A stretch of DNA of 64,000 nt from Ricordea florida (GCA_949710005.1 OX453283.1:22609704-22673703), one strand, 5' to 3'; positions 1 to 10,984 are shown, counted from the first letter of the stretch. Notes: generated by a model from the sequence alone, not told the origin. Program-made: numbers and translations.

Positions 1-455
1 TCAGGGATAAAATAATCAGGTTTCTCTTTGAGAATACCGGTTACCTTTTTCTTAAGGTTTCTTAATCTCTTAGTAAGGGCCCTCTTATTTGGTTCTCTAA
101 CATTAGATCCTATCCAATCTATGGTCTTATTAATTTCATTCTTGGCTAAATCAATGGCCCTTCTATGTGAGGCGCGGGCGGGCTTTGTTCTTGTGGGTCT
201 AATTGGACCAGAAATCGGAACATTAGCTTCAGATACTCGTGGGGATCCGACAACATTAATGAGTTCCGCTTTACCCATCTTACCATAGCCTTTTGTACCA
301 ATCTTCTTAGCTATGGTTCTCAATACATTCACTGTCAAGTTCTCGGGTTGGACATCTGATAACGCTTCGAGTAATTCAGCCTTTCTGAATCCACCAGCCT
401 TTACACCAGCTTTTTTAGCTATTGACCTCAACTCTTTCACTGGTAAGTTCTCCAT
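1..455 (-). CDS. Partial ORF with two tandem SAP-like motifs
   Basis: A reading frame starts at the ATG at 455 and runs off the left edge after 151 codons without a stop. Residues about 4-32 and 40-69 are two related helix-extended-loop-helix units, each with a Leu-Arg-x-Ile-Ala-Lys-Lys core followed by Gly-rich and Lys-Ala-Glu-Leu segments. This resembles SAP or Rho N-terminal nucleic-acid-binding motifs. The rest is rich in Lys and Arg with Pro-Arg-Thr-Lys linkers, suggesting a DNA-binding or packaging role (inference). No intron is visible, and the next ORF (572-1186) lies only 116 bases upstream on the same strand, so the pair looks like a compact viral or large-transposon gene block rather than a host gene. 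It could also be a host chromatin protein exon. Confidence 0.45.
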   Translation of the reverse strand, partial: MENLPVKELRSIAKKAGVKAGGFRKAELLEALSDVQPENLTVNVLRTIAKKIGTKGYGKMGKAELINVVGSPRVSEANVPISGPIRPTRTKPARASHRRAIDLAKNEINKTIDWIGSNVREPNKRALTKRLRNLKKKVTGILKEKPDYFIP

Positions 456-571
456 AGCATCATTGGATTAACAATTTATAATCCTTAAACCAATCACTAT
501 GCTATTTAACACCTTATTTAATTTTTATACTTTTGTAACACGATCCATGTTACAAAAGAAATTCCTCATGA

Positions 572-1186
572 TTACAAATAAACCCCCCAACGCTCTTGTA
601 AACCCTTCAACTCTTCCACATCAATACACCAATCTAGAATCCTACTTGGATACCACGCTACAGACATTAGCTCTTCCAATAAATCATAATAGAAAATCCT
701 TTTATGAATTCGTCTACATGCTTCATGTATGACATCATGTAAGCATTCATTGAATTTCTCTCTTTCTTTGAATATTTCATTAAGATTTATACAAACTTCC
801 ACAGAATTTATTTTAAGATCACTAAAAACAAATGGTGTAATATAACCTACATCAAGTAATTCTTGATAAGTTGCTATTCCTTCATGCATATCTTCAGCAT
901 ATTCATTATAAAATTCATTACGATCTTTAGAAAGATTGTAAAATTCATTAAACATCTTTTTACTATTGATATCTTTCCTATCATAAATACAATATGGACT
1001 AGAAAATTCTTCTCCATTAACTTCATAATATAATAAAACATTTTCAACAAACAATTCAAACGGTGAAACACATTTAGTATTCTTGATTAATTTATTCCTA
1101 ACTTTCTTGATAAACATATTCTTACTCAAATTATTTTCATTAACAACACGAAATGTGAAACTGTTTTCTCTTTCATCGTAAATCAT
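572..1186 (-). CDS. Hypothetical virus-like protein, 204 aa
   Basis: An intronless, AT-rich frame on the minus strand. The first ATG is at 1186; the frame stays open about 60 bases further upstream but has no earlier ATG. The protein is rich in Asn, Lys, Glu and aromatic residues. Its last 30 residues contain Ala-Trp-Tyr-Pro-Ser-Arg-Ile-x-Asp-Trp-Cys, which I associate from memory with uncharacterised proteins of nucleocytoplasmic large DNA viruses; this could not be checked. A bipartite middle (Cys-rich and charged) has no domain I recognise. The neighbour at 1-455 has similar composition and the same strand. The two may be the end of an integrated large DNA virus or Polinton-like element. 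Function unknown. Confidence 0.5.
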   Translation of the reverse strand: MIYDERENSFTFRVVNENNLSKNMFIKKVRNKLIKNTKCVSPFELFVENVLLYYEVNGEEFSSPYCIYDRKDINSKKMFNEFYNLSKDRNEFYNEYAEDMHEGIATYQELLDVGYITPFVFSDLKINSVEVCINLNEIFKEREKFNECLHDVIHEACRRIHKRIFYYDLLEELMSVAWYPSRILDWCIDVEELKGLQERWGVYL

Positions 1187-1231
1187 GTTGTCGTCAAATC
1201 GTATACCAATCGCTACACCACCCCAAACCAA

Positions 1232-2096
1232 AATTTCAATCTTTTACTCCTCCTCCCCCACTCCTCCACTCCTCCCCTCTCAGCCACACACTCCCGATCC
1301 CACCCCCCACAAAGATATAATTTTGACACACCATGACCACACCCAAACGAAAAATCGAAATCGAGGAAAAACCATCGACCTAAAAATCGATAGACCCGAA
1401 AAAATCATCGACCCAAAATTTCACAAGACTCGAAAAAAAATTTTGAAATTCATCGACACAAAATTTTACAACTCGACTCGAAAAAATCGATTGCGCCAGA
1501 ACCGGCCGTTTGCAACTACTGCTGATATACTATGAGTAGGGAACCAATCAGAGCGCGCGTTTGCTCATGTACAAGGGTTGCAGATATAAGGTGTAATATA
1601 GTATTGATGTGAAATCAGTGTCAATTCGATTTCTTCCCCAGCCTCAAAGGAGTTTTTTCGTTGTAAGTAATTAAAATTAAAGGCGAAACTAGAAGCGAGA
1701 AGAAACAAAAAATATTTGCCGTGTGGTAACATAAAACACAAGGATATATCAGCTCAAGACGAGCCCACATTTTCGTACTGATTAACTTGATTTCAACTAG
1801 TTTAAGAAAACTGAAAAACATTTCATAAGTTTTAAATTCTTGTTGAAAAATCTACATTTGAAAACTCAGATACGCCTAGATTAAACCCCGTCCACACCAA
1901 AGACAATATTTCCTTCAGTGTTGGGACTAGCAGTCCAAATTCAAAAAGCCACTAGAAAATTATACACAAAGAGATATACGTGATTTTAATGTTGTTCCAT
2001 AACTCATATCGACATAACAAGTTCCAAAAACTAAAAATCGAGGAAAAACCATAAAGTCATAAATTGTTTGTCATAAAGTGTCATAAAGTGTTTATT
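1232..2096. other. Non-coding stretch with short A-rich repeats
   Basis: No convincing ORF. Positions 1340-1500 hold a degenerate repeat of TCGACC or TCGACA followed by AAAA tracts. The string AAATCGAGGAAAAACCAT occurs at about 1357 and again at about 2036. A CCAATCAGAGCGCGCG string at 1540 is shared with the inverted-repeat family at 18907, 42080 and 49513. Direct copies of TCATAAAGTG lie at 2070-2090. Confidence 0.5.
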
Positions 2097-2461
2097 AGGG
2101 AGCTTAAGATTTTACGACGGCGACGCCAACAACATCGCCGCAAAGCAATGATATCATTGGTTAAAAGATCATAAATAATCGTGCTGCACGTGCAGCACGG
2201 ATTCTTGCGCTTACTCCGCAAAACGATAACGTGAAATTATCAAATTTGAGGTTTTGAGGACAACGTAAGCATGGAACAGAGAATCTTTCATTCTCTATTT
2301 TAACTCTGAAACCGCTCGTATCAATTTATGTTTAGGATATTTCGCCCATATTGTAGGACGTGAATGAAACTGAATAATCGCCAAAGACTTATGATCAAGC
2401 AAAGTTATATTTTGAGTTGACGTTTTCGTCGACCGTCGCCGTCGTAGATCTTAAACTGCCT
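2097..2461 (+). mobile_element. MITE family A, copy 1 (365 bp, ATT target duplication)
   Basis: Termini are AGGGAGCTTAAGATTTTACG and the inverse complement of AGGCAGTTTAAGATCTACG, continuing inward through CGGCGACG, so the inverted repeats are about 28 bp with few mismatches. ATT flanks both ends as a 3-bp target duplication. A palindromic GTGCTGCACGTGCAGCAC core sits inside. Copies at 58711-59071 (flanked by AAT) and about 32740-33011 align over most of their length. There is no coding capacity. A 3-bp duplication fits Harbinger-type mobilisation, which is inference. Confidence 0.85.
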
Positions 2462-2634
2462 ATTGAGTCCCATCGTACGGTTGCAAGCAGTTCTTTGATT
2501 GACTGATTGATACATTGATTGATCGATTCAAACCTTAAGTCAATACACTGTAGCTAGGCTTTAGCTATTTGATAGCTTTAATAGTCTGATATTTAATATT
2601 AGTTTAATAATTTAATAGTTTTAGCTTGTTAGGG

Positions 2635-2850
2635 GTGGCGAATGGTAAATGCGAGACTTTGCGAGGCTGCGAGACTAGCGTTTTTTCATTGCGAGACCGA
2701 GACTTCAAAGTGTTTTGAGTGCGAGACTCTTTCCTATAAAAATCGAAACTGCGAGACGCACACAACCGCTAAAAAACGAGACTGCGAGACCCTTGAAATT
2801 TGACTAAAATTTTGCGAGACCCAGAGTTTTTGAAGGACCATTTGCCATCC
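2635..2850. repeat. GCGAGAC-rich degenerate repeat
   Basis: About ten copies of TGCGAGAC or GCGAGACC at irregular spacing, separated by T-rich segments. No ORF. It looks like a decayed low-complexity or minisatellite-derived insertion. Confidence 0.6.
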
Positions 2851-2925
2851 CTCTAGTTTACTTCCAAAATCAAAGCTTGAGTCGCAAAAGTTTAAGTCTA
2901 ATCATCAATCCCTTTCACCTTGAAG

Positions 2926-3210
2926 GGAGCAGGGTTGGCGCAGTGGTGAGAGCGCTCGCCTTCCACCAATGTTGCCCGGGTTCGATTCCCGGCCCCGGCG
3001 TCATATGTGGGCTGAGTTTGTTGGTTCTCTACTCTGCTCCGAGAGGTTTTTCTCCGGGTACTCCGGTTTTCCCCTCTCCCCAAAAACCAACATTTGATTT
3101 AATGTAATATGATTTCATTTCATTTCATTTGTGCTTCACAGTGTCCCCAATTAGTGCGTCAGTGCTAAATACAGTTGACACTCAAATAAAGTTCATTATT
3201 ATTATTATTC
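2926..3210 (+). mobile_element. tRNA-derived SINE, family 1
   Basis: The head has a Pol III A box (TGGCGCAGTGG) near 2936 and a B box (GGTTCGATTCC) near 2980. A conserved body follows (TTTCTCCGGGTACTCCGG), then a tail ending AAATAAAGTTCATTATT with ATT repeats. A second copy lies reversed at 49150-49425 with the same body and tail, and a tail-only fragment at 34890-34945. The shared 3' end suggests mobilisation by a LINE with the same tail (inference). Confidence 0.88.
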
Positions 3211-3869
3211 ACTCTCATAGCCAAGTCTTCATACGCACAATGTGGTTTTGAACCCCAATCCTCCAACTTTCACAGTCTTCCTATGAGCGATGAGGATTCT
3301 TACGTTTCTTCCATTAAGAGCCCAAACTTTGAGTCATAATATGGTTCAATATCTAACGGACGAGTACTCCCCTGAACTTTGAAGGTCTTTCATGCCACCA
3401 ATAAAACCGTTCACCAACAGATGTAGTTGAGACATTCCCTGTGCGCAAGGGTGGATCCAGAAAATTCAGAAAGAGGGGGGGCCGAGTCCCCCACCCTCCC
3501 CTCCCCCTCCCCCGAATGAAAACTTCACTTTTCAGGAGATGCAGCATAGAGCATTGTGGGCGTATTCGTGATGCAAAGTAAAGTAACGTTAACGTAAAGT
3601 AACGTTAACGTTTCAGAAGATAGAATTAAAAATACTGACATCATACTCTTCGCCTAGAGCACGCAACACAAGTTCGTTTTGAGAAAACTAAAAAAAAACC
3701 GGGGGGGTGGTCGCGGCCCTGTCGGCCCCTCCCCTAAGTCCGCCTATGGTGTAGTTCACTTTAACTCTCAGGGTATTTTTCTTAGCAATATTGCGTGCCC
3801 ATGGTACTCATACCTAAAACATTTGGAATATATTTGATTCTGTTTTCTTGTACCAGTTGGACCAGAACT
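3211..3869. other. Intergenic, no gene seen
   Basis: Contains direct AAAGTAACGTTAACG copies at 3580-3610 and two G/C-rich blocks at 3440-3520 and 3705-3750. The blocks include GGTGGATCCAG and, reversed, AGTCCGCCTATG, and may be the ends of a decayed inverted-repeat element. This is the 3' side of the GPCR gene. Confidence 0.4.
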
Positions 3870-4844
3870 TTAGCAAGACGACTCTGACTGGCGAACGTTT
3901 TTGATCGTGTAGAATCCAGTTTTCTTTCTCTTCTTCTCGCGTTTAAATAGAGCGTTTCTGAAGCGCGGCAGCCTGTAAGAGTATATTATGGGATTAACCA
4001 TAGAATTGAAATAATACAACATGGCACAAATAATGTTAGCGCGCAGTCCCGAGGCCAACGAGAGTTTCGATAGAACATTGGCAGTAGCTAATGTAGCAAA
4101 TATCACGAACGGTAACCACGTGACCAAAGAGACGGCTGTCACAATGAACAGCATTTTCGTAAGCTTTTTTTCTCGTAATGTTTGACGGTTCCTCTGGTGG
4201 TGGCCAGGCCCATCTCGGTTCTGGTAGTGACCAGGTCTAGCTCGGCGAAAGATGACCGCGTAAGAAAAACAGATGATGAAGAGAAGAGATAAGATGAATA
4301 TTAGTCGGGCCAGCCAGTAATCCCGCCTATTAATTCCGGCGTAGCTGTAAAACAAAATCATCAAGATGCCAGTGATGAGGCCAGATATGCTCCATACCAA
4401 ACTGATCACAGCAAAGTACTGCCAATCTTTCGTAGTCTGGTAGCTAAAGGGGTAAACCGTGGCGTGAAATCTCTCCAGCGCGATCGCGGCCAGATTCGTC
4501 AGAGAGAGACTGAGTGTGAGCAGATAAAACCCCGAGAACGTCATTTCAAGGGCGGGAATAGCGTTTGGCGCCCAGAACCCTAAACGCCTGCCGAAAGTAA
4601 CGAAGTGGTCGGGCATACTGATCGATCCAACTAGCAAATCTACCATGGTAAGATTAATCAAAAGAAACATATTACGCTTGCGTAAATGTTTGTTCGATAA
4701 AAACACCAGAAGTGTTGAAACATTGAGGGTGACAACAGCGAAAGTCTCTGCCGCAAACATGACGCACCAAATAATTCCTTCTGTCTTAGTGAGGAGTAGT
4801 GCTGGCGCAGGTTGTTGTACGTTTGAATGCAATGTGTTGTTCAT
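3870..4844 (-). CDS. Rhodopsin-class (class A) GPCR, orphan, 324 aa
   Basis: Single-exon seven-transmembrane receptor. Landmarks by residue: sequon at Asn2; TM1 Asn41 (the GN position, here Leu-Asn); TM2 Asp69 in LTMVDLL; Glu124-Arg125-Phe126 in place of DRY; Trp151 in TM4; TM6 TWLP with Trp243 and Pro245; TM7 NPIIY at 284-288, then a basic C-terminal tail. The usual Cys at the top of TM3 is absent (Pro-Ala-Leu there), so the conserved extracellular disulfide is probably missing. Length fits short class A receptors. Intronless genes of this type are common in cnidarian receptor expansions (family knowledge). The basic, Arg-rich third intracellular loop (about 200-230) would contact G protein. 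Ligand cannot be deduced; amine-like and melatonin-like orphans are alternatives. The start is the first ATG, giving a short extracellular N-terminus. Confidence 0.92.
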   Translation of the reverse strand: MNNTLHSNVQQPAPALLLTKTEGIIWCVMFAAETFAVVTLNVSTLLVFLSNKHLRKRNMFLLINLTMVDLLVGSISMPDHFVTFGRRLGFWAPNAIPALEMTFSGFYLLTLSLSLTNLAAIALERFHATVYPFSYQTTKDWQYFAVISLVWSISGLITGILMILFYSYAGINRRDYWLARLIFILSLLFIICFSYAVIFRRARPGHYQNRDGPGHHQRNRQTLREKKLTKMLFIVTAVSLVTWLPFVIFATLATANVLSKLSLASGLRANIICAMLYYFNSMVNPIIYSYRLPRFRNALFKREKKRKKTGFYTIKNVRQSESSC

Positions 4845-5211
4845 CTCTTTTTCTGTCTAAAATACAGAAACAAAATCCATGCGTTAATTCGTATACCAAA
4901 CTGCTCATATCTCGATCTTATATTAAAATTTGAATTTGCAATTTCCGAGTATCATTCACGAAGTTTAACTCCGCCAGCCATGAAAATGAGCTGTCGAAAA
5001 AACCTCTTCCAAAAAATGTTATTGAGGTTAAAAGTCGACGGGCAAAACAAAGCTGAAGCGGCGACGCAAAATAATTTTATCCTGCAACTTTCTGTTGCGA
5101 TATCATCCCTATTCATTTGTCTCAATGTTGGCATTGATCTCCCCACCCCACTACTCATTTCAAGTACACAGACCCCCTTTTCCCCCGTCTCCGACTCACT
5201 AGGGACCTTAA

Positions 5212-5513
5212 GGGACGGACCATTAGAAAAGTGATGGGGGGGGGGGTGGGTGGGTGGGGAATTTTCAGCTTGTACGAATTTTTTTTTTTTCGCTCACTGC
5301 TTGTGCAGGAATTTTTTTTATGCGAACCCCTCTGCACGAATTTTTTTTACTACGCGTGAAAAAGTCACAATTGGACCTTCCTTCTGCATGAATTTTTTTT
5401 TACCTTCTTCTTTGCATGAATTTTTTTTCTTGGCATTTTCCCTTGCATGAATTTTTTTTTTGTTTTTTTCCCCACCTCCCCCCTCCCCCATCACTTTTCT
5501 AATGGTCCGTCCC
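5212..5513. mobile_element. 302-bp MITE with G/C tracts in the ends and T-tract core
   Basis: Ends are GGGACGGACCATTAGAAAAG and its inverse complement at 5490-5513, extended inward by poly-G and poly-C runs that also pair. TAA flanks both sides as a 3-bp target duplication. The core repeats TGCANGAA followed by eight or more Ts five or six times. No coding capacity. Confidence 0.85.
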
Positions 5514-5516
5514 TAA

Positions 5517-7082
5517 GCAAAACATAACGACGACGTTGACAACAACGGCACCAAACAATAGCGCTGATGAAAGAAACAATGAAACTGCACGTGCAAAAGA
5601 CAGTCTGATAAATTTCTTTTAGATTTCTTTTTAGATTTGTTTCCCAAGCAGATCTACGGCATTTTGCGCTACTTAGCGCAGCTCTGTACATGCATGCATG
5701 AACACAGAAAGTGAAAGAGTCCGTCAAAGAAGTTGTCAAAACTTCCGTTTTAAAACACCTGAAACACTTGTTGTCTGGTAACTTTCCAAAGGTTAGTCAC
5801 ATCTCATTGTTTTTTCCGGCCAACAGGTAAAAAATTTAAAATCACACTGCACGGAAAGACACAGCATCACATTACATTATTGTTCTGTAGCTTACTAAGG
5901 AATGGTTACACTGCATGGTTTGCTCCACAGATGAAAAAGTTAGAGCCACACTTTGTAGTAAAGGAAACAGCGACACAGTAGAGCACTTTTTGGTGCCTTT
6001 TAAAGTAACAACAGCACAAAGTTTTATCCAAGCCTGAAAAATTGGTTACAGCGACTGTTGTTCGTTAAGGCTCGGCTCTGACCACAGTGAAAAGGTAATG
6101 TGCATTTTAAACGGTGGCACAATTTAGAATTTTAGCAGGAATATAACTGGCCCTAAAGACTCCTAGGAAACTTTCCATTAGTTTCAAAATAACCAGAAAA
6201 TCAATACTTACTTAAGTTTTCTAGCTTTGTAGAGTCCTTTACGTTTCACAGAGCACGTTAAACGGCCAGCTTAGTATTTAAGCTGAAAGCTAAGTACAAT
6301 ATTCAGCTTATCAAGAGCCTTTTATTCTTAATTAATACCAACTGCCGAATGTTTCATTTTTACTTGGGAGGGAAGGGGTAGTTTTTGCAATGTTGTAAAG
6401 CATTCCCCTACCCTACCTGGGGTGACAAGCACGATTTGGGGATAAGACTCGAGGGTTGTTTTAAATAAGCGTTTAAGCCTGCCAAGGCCGTAAATATTAA
6501 GGTCTTACGCAGCACCAATGAAGGAAACGTAACCTCACCCTTGAACCTCCTCTGCCCTCCCCCCTTCTAACTGTTCTGGAATGAGCTGCAGCGGAAGTGT
6601 TTGATGTTCTGATCAAAAGTGAAATACTTACGCAGAAGTGAAATTTTTTCTCTTTGTTTTCTAACGTGGGTCTCTTGGCCCATCCGCAAAAGTCTGTCAA
6701 ACTTACAAATGACGTAAAAAAAAGAAAACCAAAATAAATTTAAACGAATCAGAAAAACCAAAACCTTTGACCCCATGTAAACACGAGAAAAAATAAAATG
6801 CACAGTTTTTACCCTTAGGGAGAAAATATTTTTATTTTCATTCAGCTCTGAACAGTGCATTTTGTTTATCGAACTCAGTCGTTCACTGATAAACATTCCT
6901 CCATAAAACTGAAATCACTGAAGCCTCCTGAAAAAGAATTGTTTATTTGACACATTCGCTTAAGCATTTTGCATAACAGTAGAGGGAACCATTTCCAATT
7001 TTGATTTATATTTAGATGAATGTAACAGAAGTAAAAAATATGAGGTGTAAAGATCTTTGACTCTGAAGTGTGCTGATTTGCT
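5517..7082. other. Intergenic with one decayed satellite monomer
   Basis: At about 5876-5985 a single degenerate monomer of the 106-bp satellite lies in minus orientation (TGCATGGTTTGCTCCACAG core). Otherwise AT-rich with no exon I can defend. Confidence 0.5.
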
Positions 7083-7110
7083 GATTTGTGGATCAAGGTT
7101 TGGAACGTTC

Positions 7111-7372
7111 TCACCATACCAGGCCCCCCATACCAGGCCCCCCATACCAGGCCCCCCATATCAGGCCCCCCATACCAGGCCCCACATATCAGGCCCCCCA
7201 TATCAGGCCCCCCATATCAGGCCCCCCATACCAGGCCCCCCATACCAGGCCCACCATATCAGGCCCCCCATACTAGGCCCCCCATATCAGGCCCCCTATA
7301 TCAGGCCCCCATACCAGGCCCTCTATATCAGACACCCCCAAATCAGGCCTCCCATACCAGGCGCCAGTATTT
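7111..7372. repeat. 14-bp tandem repeat, ATACCAGGCCCCCC
   Basis: About 18 near-perfect units of ATAYCAGGCCCCCC. Because 14 is not a multiple of three, every frame cycles through the same short peptides; the Pro-rich and Gly-Trp-rich ORFs here are artefacts. Confidence 0.95.
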
Positions 7373-9485
7373 TTATATTTAGTAAAAACCTTAAAATACA
7401 ATTTCAAACCCGAAACATTACGACATGCAATATCAGGCCCCCAAATCACGACTTACAATATCAAGCCCCGAAATCACGACATACGATATCAAGCCCCGAA
7501 ACAACTACATACAATATCAAGCCCCGAAAACATGAAATACAATATCAAGCCCCGAAATCACGACATACAATATCAAGCCCTAAAACAAGCACAAACAATA
7601 TCAGGCCACGAAACAACTACATAATATCAAGCCCCGAAACAACTATATACAATATCAGGCCCCGAAACAACTAAATACAATATCAAGCCCCGAAACAACT
7701 ACATACAATATCAAGCCCCGTTTCAGGTACATACAATATCACGCCCCGAAACCACTACATACATTATCAAGCCCCGAAATCACGACTTACAATATCAAGC
7801 CCTGAAACAACCACACACAATATCAAGCCCCGAAACAGCTATATACAATATCAGGCCCCGAAAACATGAAATACAATATCAAGCCCCGAAATCACGACAT
7901 ACAATATCAAGCCCTAAAACAAGCACAAACAATATCAGGCCACGAAACAACTACATAATATCAGGCCCCGAAACAACTAAATACAATATCAAGCCCCGAA
8001 ACAACTACATACAATATCAAGCCCCGTTTCAGGTACATACAATATCACGCCCCGAAACCACTACATACATTATCAAGCCCCGAAATCACGACTTACAATA
8101 TCAAGCCCTGAAACAACCACACACAATATCAAGCCCCGAAACAGCTATATACAATATCAGGCCCCGAAACAACTAAATACAATATCAAGCCCCGAAACAA
8201 CTACATACAATATCAAGCCCCGTTTCAGCTACATACAATATCAGGCCCCGTTTCAGCTACATACAATATCAGGCCCCGAAACCACTACATACAATATCAA
8301 GCCCCGAAACAACTATATACAATATCAGGCCCCGAAACAACTAAATACAATATCAAGCCCCGAAACAACTAAATACAATATCAAGCCCCGAAACAACTAC
8401 ATACAATATCAAGCCCCGTTTCAGCTACATACAATATCAGGCCCCGTTTCAGCTACATACAATATCAGGCCCCGAAACCACTACATACAATATCAAGCCC
8501 CGAAACAACTATATACAATATCAGGCCCCGAAACAACTAAATACAATATCAAGCCCCGAAACAACTAAATACAATATCAAGCCCCGAAACAACTAAATAC
8601 AATATCAAGCCCCGAAACAACGACTACATACAATATCAAGCCCCGTTTCAGCTACATACAATATCAGGCCCCGTTTCAGCTACATACAATATCAGGCCCC
8701 GAAACCACTGCATACAATATCAAGCCCCGAAACAACTATATACAATATCAGGCCCCGAAACAACTAAATACAATATCAAGCCCCGAAACAACTACATACA
8801 ATATCAAGCCCCGTTTCAGCTACATACAATATCAGGCCCCGTTTCAGCTACATACAATATCAGGCCCCGAAACCACTACATACAATATCAAGCCCCGAAA
8901 CAACTATATACAATATCAGGCCCCGAAACAACTAAATACAATATCAAGCCCCGAAACAACTACATACAATATCAAGCCCCGTTTCAGCTACATACAATAT
9001 CAGGCCCCGAAACCACTACATACATTATCAAGCCCCGAAATCACGACATACAATATCAAGCCCCGAAATCACTACATATAATAGGCTTATTCTATTTTGC
9101 GAAACGAAACGAAACGAAACAAAACGAAACATGTGGGAAAGGGAGAACAAATGCTTATTAACCTAAACACAGCTTAAGACAACATTGACAATAGTTAACG
9201 AAAAATGACGGATTTTTACCTTTTTCGCAAAGAAGTCATTTCTATACTATTACTTATTTTGTTTCGTTTCGTTTCGTTTCGCAAAATAGAATAAGCCCAT
9301 AAGCGATCAAGCGCCGAAACAACTACATACAATATCAAGCCCCGAAATCACGACTTACAATATCAAGTCCCGAAACAACAACATACAATTTTAAGCCCCG
9401 AAATCACGACATACAATATCAGGCCCCGAAACAACGCCGTACAACTTCATTCTGAACAGGCAACCACTTCACACAAAATCTAGCC
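7373..9485. repeat. 28-bp minisatellite, ATATCAAGCCCCGAAAC type
   Basis: About 70 units with consensus ATATCAAGCCCCGAAACAAC followed by TACATACA. Recurrent unit types carry GTTTCAGC instead of GAAACAAC, where GTTTC is the exact inverse complement of GAAAC. Blocks of six to eight units are themselves repeated, showing block duplication. It is interrupted at 9084-9298 by an inserted inverted-repeat element. No coding capacity. Confidence 0.95.
9084..9298. mobile_element. 215-bp inverted-repeat element inside the minisatellite
   Basis: The ends GGCTTATTCTATTTTGCG and the inverse complement at 9280-9297 match perfectly and continue inward as GAAAC and GTTTC pentamer runs, giving arms of about 37 bp. 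The interior is AT-rich and non-coding. Minisatellite units resume on both sides, so it inserted after the array formed. Target duplication unclear. Confidence 0.85.
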
Positions 9486-10843
9486 CCGATTAAGAAACGC
9501 AAACATTGCTTTTGGTGGTGTTAAATGCATGTACTGACGCCGGTTTGTTAGATTTTATTTATTTCCCAAGCAAATTTATTTTCAAACAGAGCACTTCCTA
9601 CATTTTGCTGGCAAGATTGAACAACACTCAGGAAGTGCTACTTTTCATGGTAAGGCATTGGTTGTTTCTGTCGCGCCATAACAAGTTGGACATTTACGCC
9701 ACGGGGGTCAAATGGGTCGCATGCATGCGACATTTAGCTGTAAACGATACCGGTCTGTTAGTTGTTTAGATTTTCATGCGCGAGAAAAGCTCCAAACAAT
9801 TTTGTTAGCTATGAGGCTGGTTCTCGTTTTGCTGCCGACTTTTCTCCTTTTTGTCTTTGTACTAATTCTTAAGATGCTTCACTTTGCACTGGCGCTATTT
9901 TTCGGTTTCCGAATCTCTTGTTTTTCATTTAGCGGTCTCGTCATATCCTCCCATGCTTTCCGGCTGCCCTTGCTTGCAATTTTTTCGATGTTACCTGCAC
10001 AAAGCTGCAAAAGAGAGAATTCGTGCGCATTTAATTGGCCGTGTTGACGGATTTTAAAGGCGTTTGTGAATTTTAAACCGGGAGCTGTGCACACAATGCG
10101 TCTATGCAACATCACAATGAACATCAATCAAATTTACTTCGGTAATTCGGATTTGATTGGCGTTGTGACAGGAGACAAATAAAAAAATGTTTTTTTAAGG
10201 CAATTAGGCAAGCTATGACCTGCTTCGAGGCAGGACATCCGCCTCTTTTATCTTAGGTGATGCGGCCATAGTTATGTATGGTCACCACAAAAGGACCTCA
10301 AGGGTTGCACATGCCGCAACCATATGGGAGAAGTTCTTAAGTTATTTTAATTTCACGACATTGTTCTGATTCCCGGTCAGAATAATTACTGAAGTATGGA
10401 AAGAGTTTACTGTTTTATTTGTACTGACATCAAGTAGCACTAGCGATCAGCCCTACATCACGTCTGGAGAGAACAGCTCACGTTCGTACAACATGCCTGT
10501 CAATCATGCATAGCTTGTAGAACAGGCGGTTTATTTAGCACTACTGGGTCTTTTACAATTTATCAGGATCAGGAGCCAGGATAGATGTCCGGTGAGCAGC
10601 AGAAAGATTGTAACAGCTTGAGTAATTTTTTGTTCCTACGTGATCAATTAGCGAAATATAAACAATTATTTTAAGACGGATTCCGCTGAACGTTAGAGCA
10701 ATAAGTGTAAAAATTATAAACAAAAATCTCTTTAAAGGACGGTAACACTTTGTACATTAAAATAAAGTACATGCATTAAAATAAGAATAACATCAAATTA
10801 TGTTTTTTTTTCTTACGGGGTCAGCTGGGGGGCTACATTTCAG
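9486..10843. other. No confident gene; upstream of the Ulp1/F-box exons
   Basis: AT-rich with scattered short ORFs that lack splice context. The missing 5' exons of the Ulp1/F-box gene should lie here or just downstream, but I could not place them. Confidence 0.4.
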
Positions 10844-10984
10844 TTTCGATAAGTTCCTCTCGACTTTATTCAAACTGTTAGCATGCTACGAGTTCTTAGT
10901 TGCTCGAATACCTGATGGAGATCCACATGACCAGTTGCGAAGAAAAAAAAAGCGGCTCAGGATCGACAGAAATTGAAAGCAATT
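10844..10984 (+). CDS. Possible upstream exon of the Ulp1/F-box gene
   Basis: After an acceptor (TACATTTCAG) an open stretch of about 43 codons reads through FDKFLSTLFKLLACYEF, IPDGDPHDQL and a Lys/Arg run, then meets a TGA just after a nine-A tract. A second frame continues from the A tract with DRQKLKAIVDALRLPRDKED. The region is therefore either an exon with a donor I did not find, or decayed coding sequence with a slip in the A run. RNA reads would decide. Confidence 0.25.

Noticed and set aside
3120-3135. CATTT short repeat as a regulatory element
   Set aside because: Part of the SINE 3' region, also present reversed at 49240.
7057-7674. 205-codon Pro-rich ORF
   Set aside because: Produced by the 14-bp repeat being open in all frames; no start context or splice support.
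7373-9485. CRISPR-like array of 28-bp repeats
   Set aside because: Units abut directly with no unique spacers, the genome is clearly animal, and unit variants recur in blocks, so it is a minisatellite.
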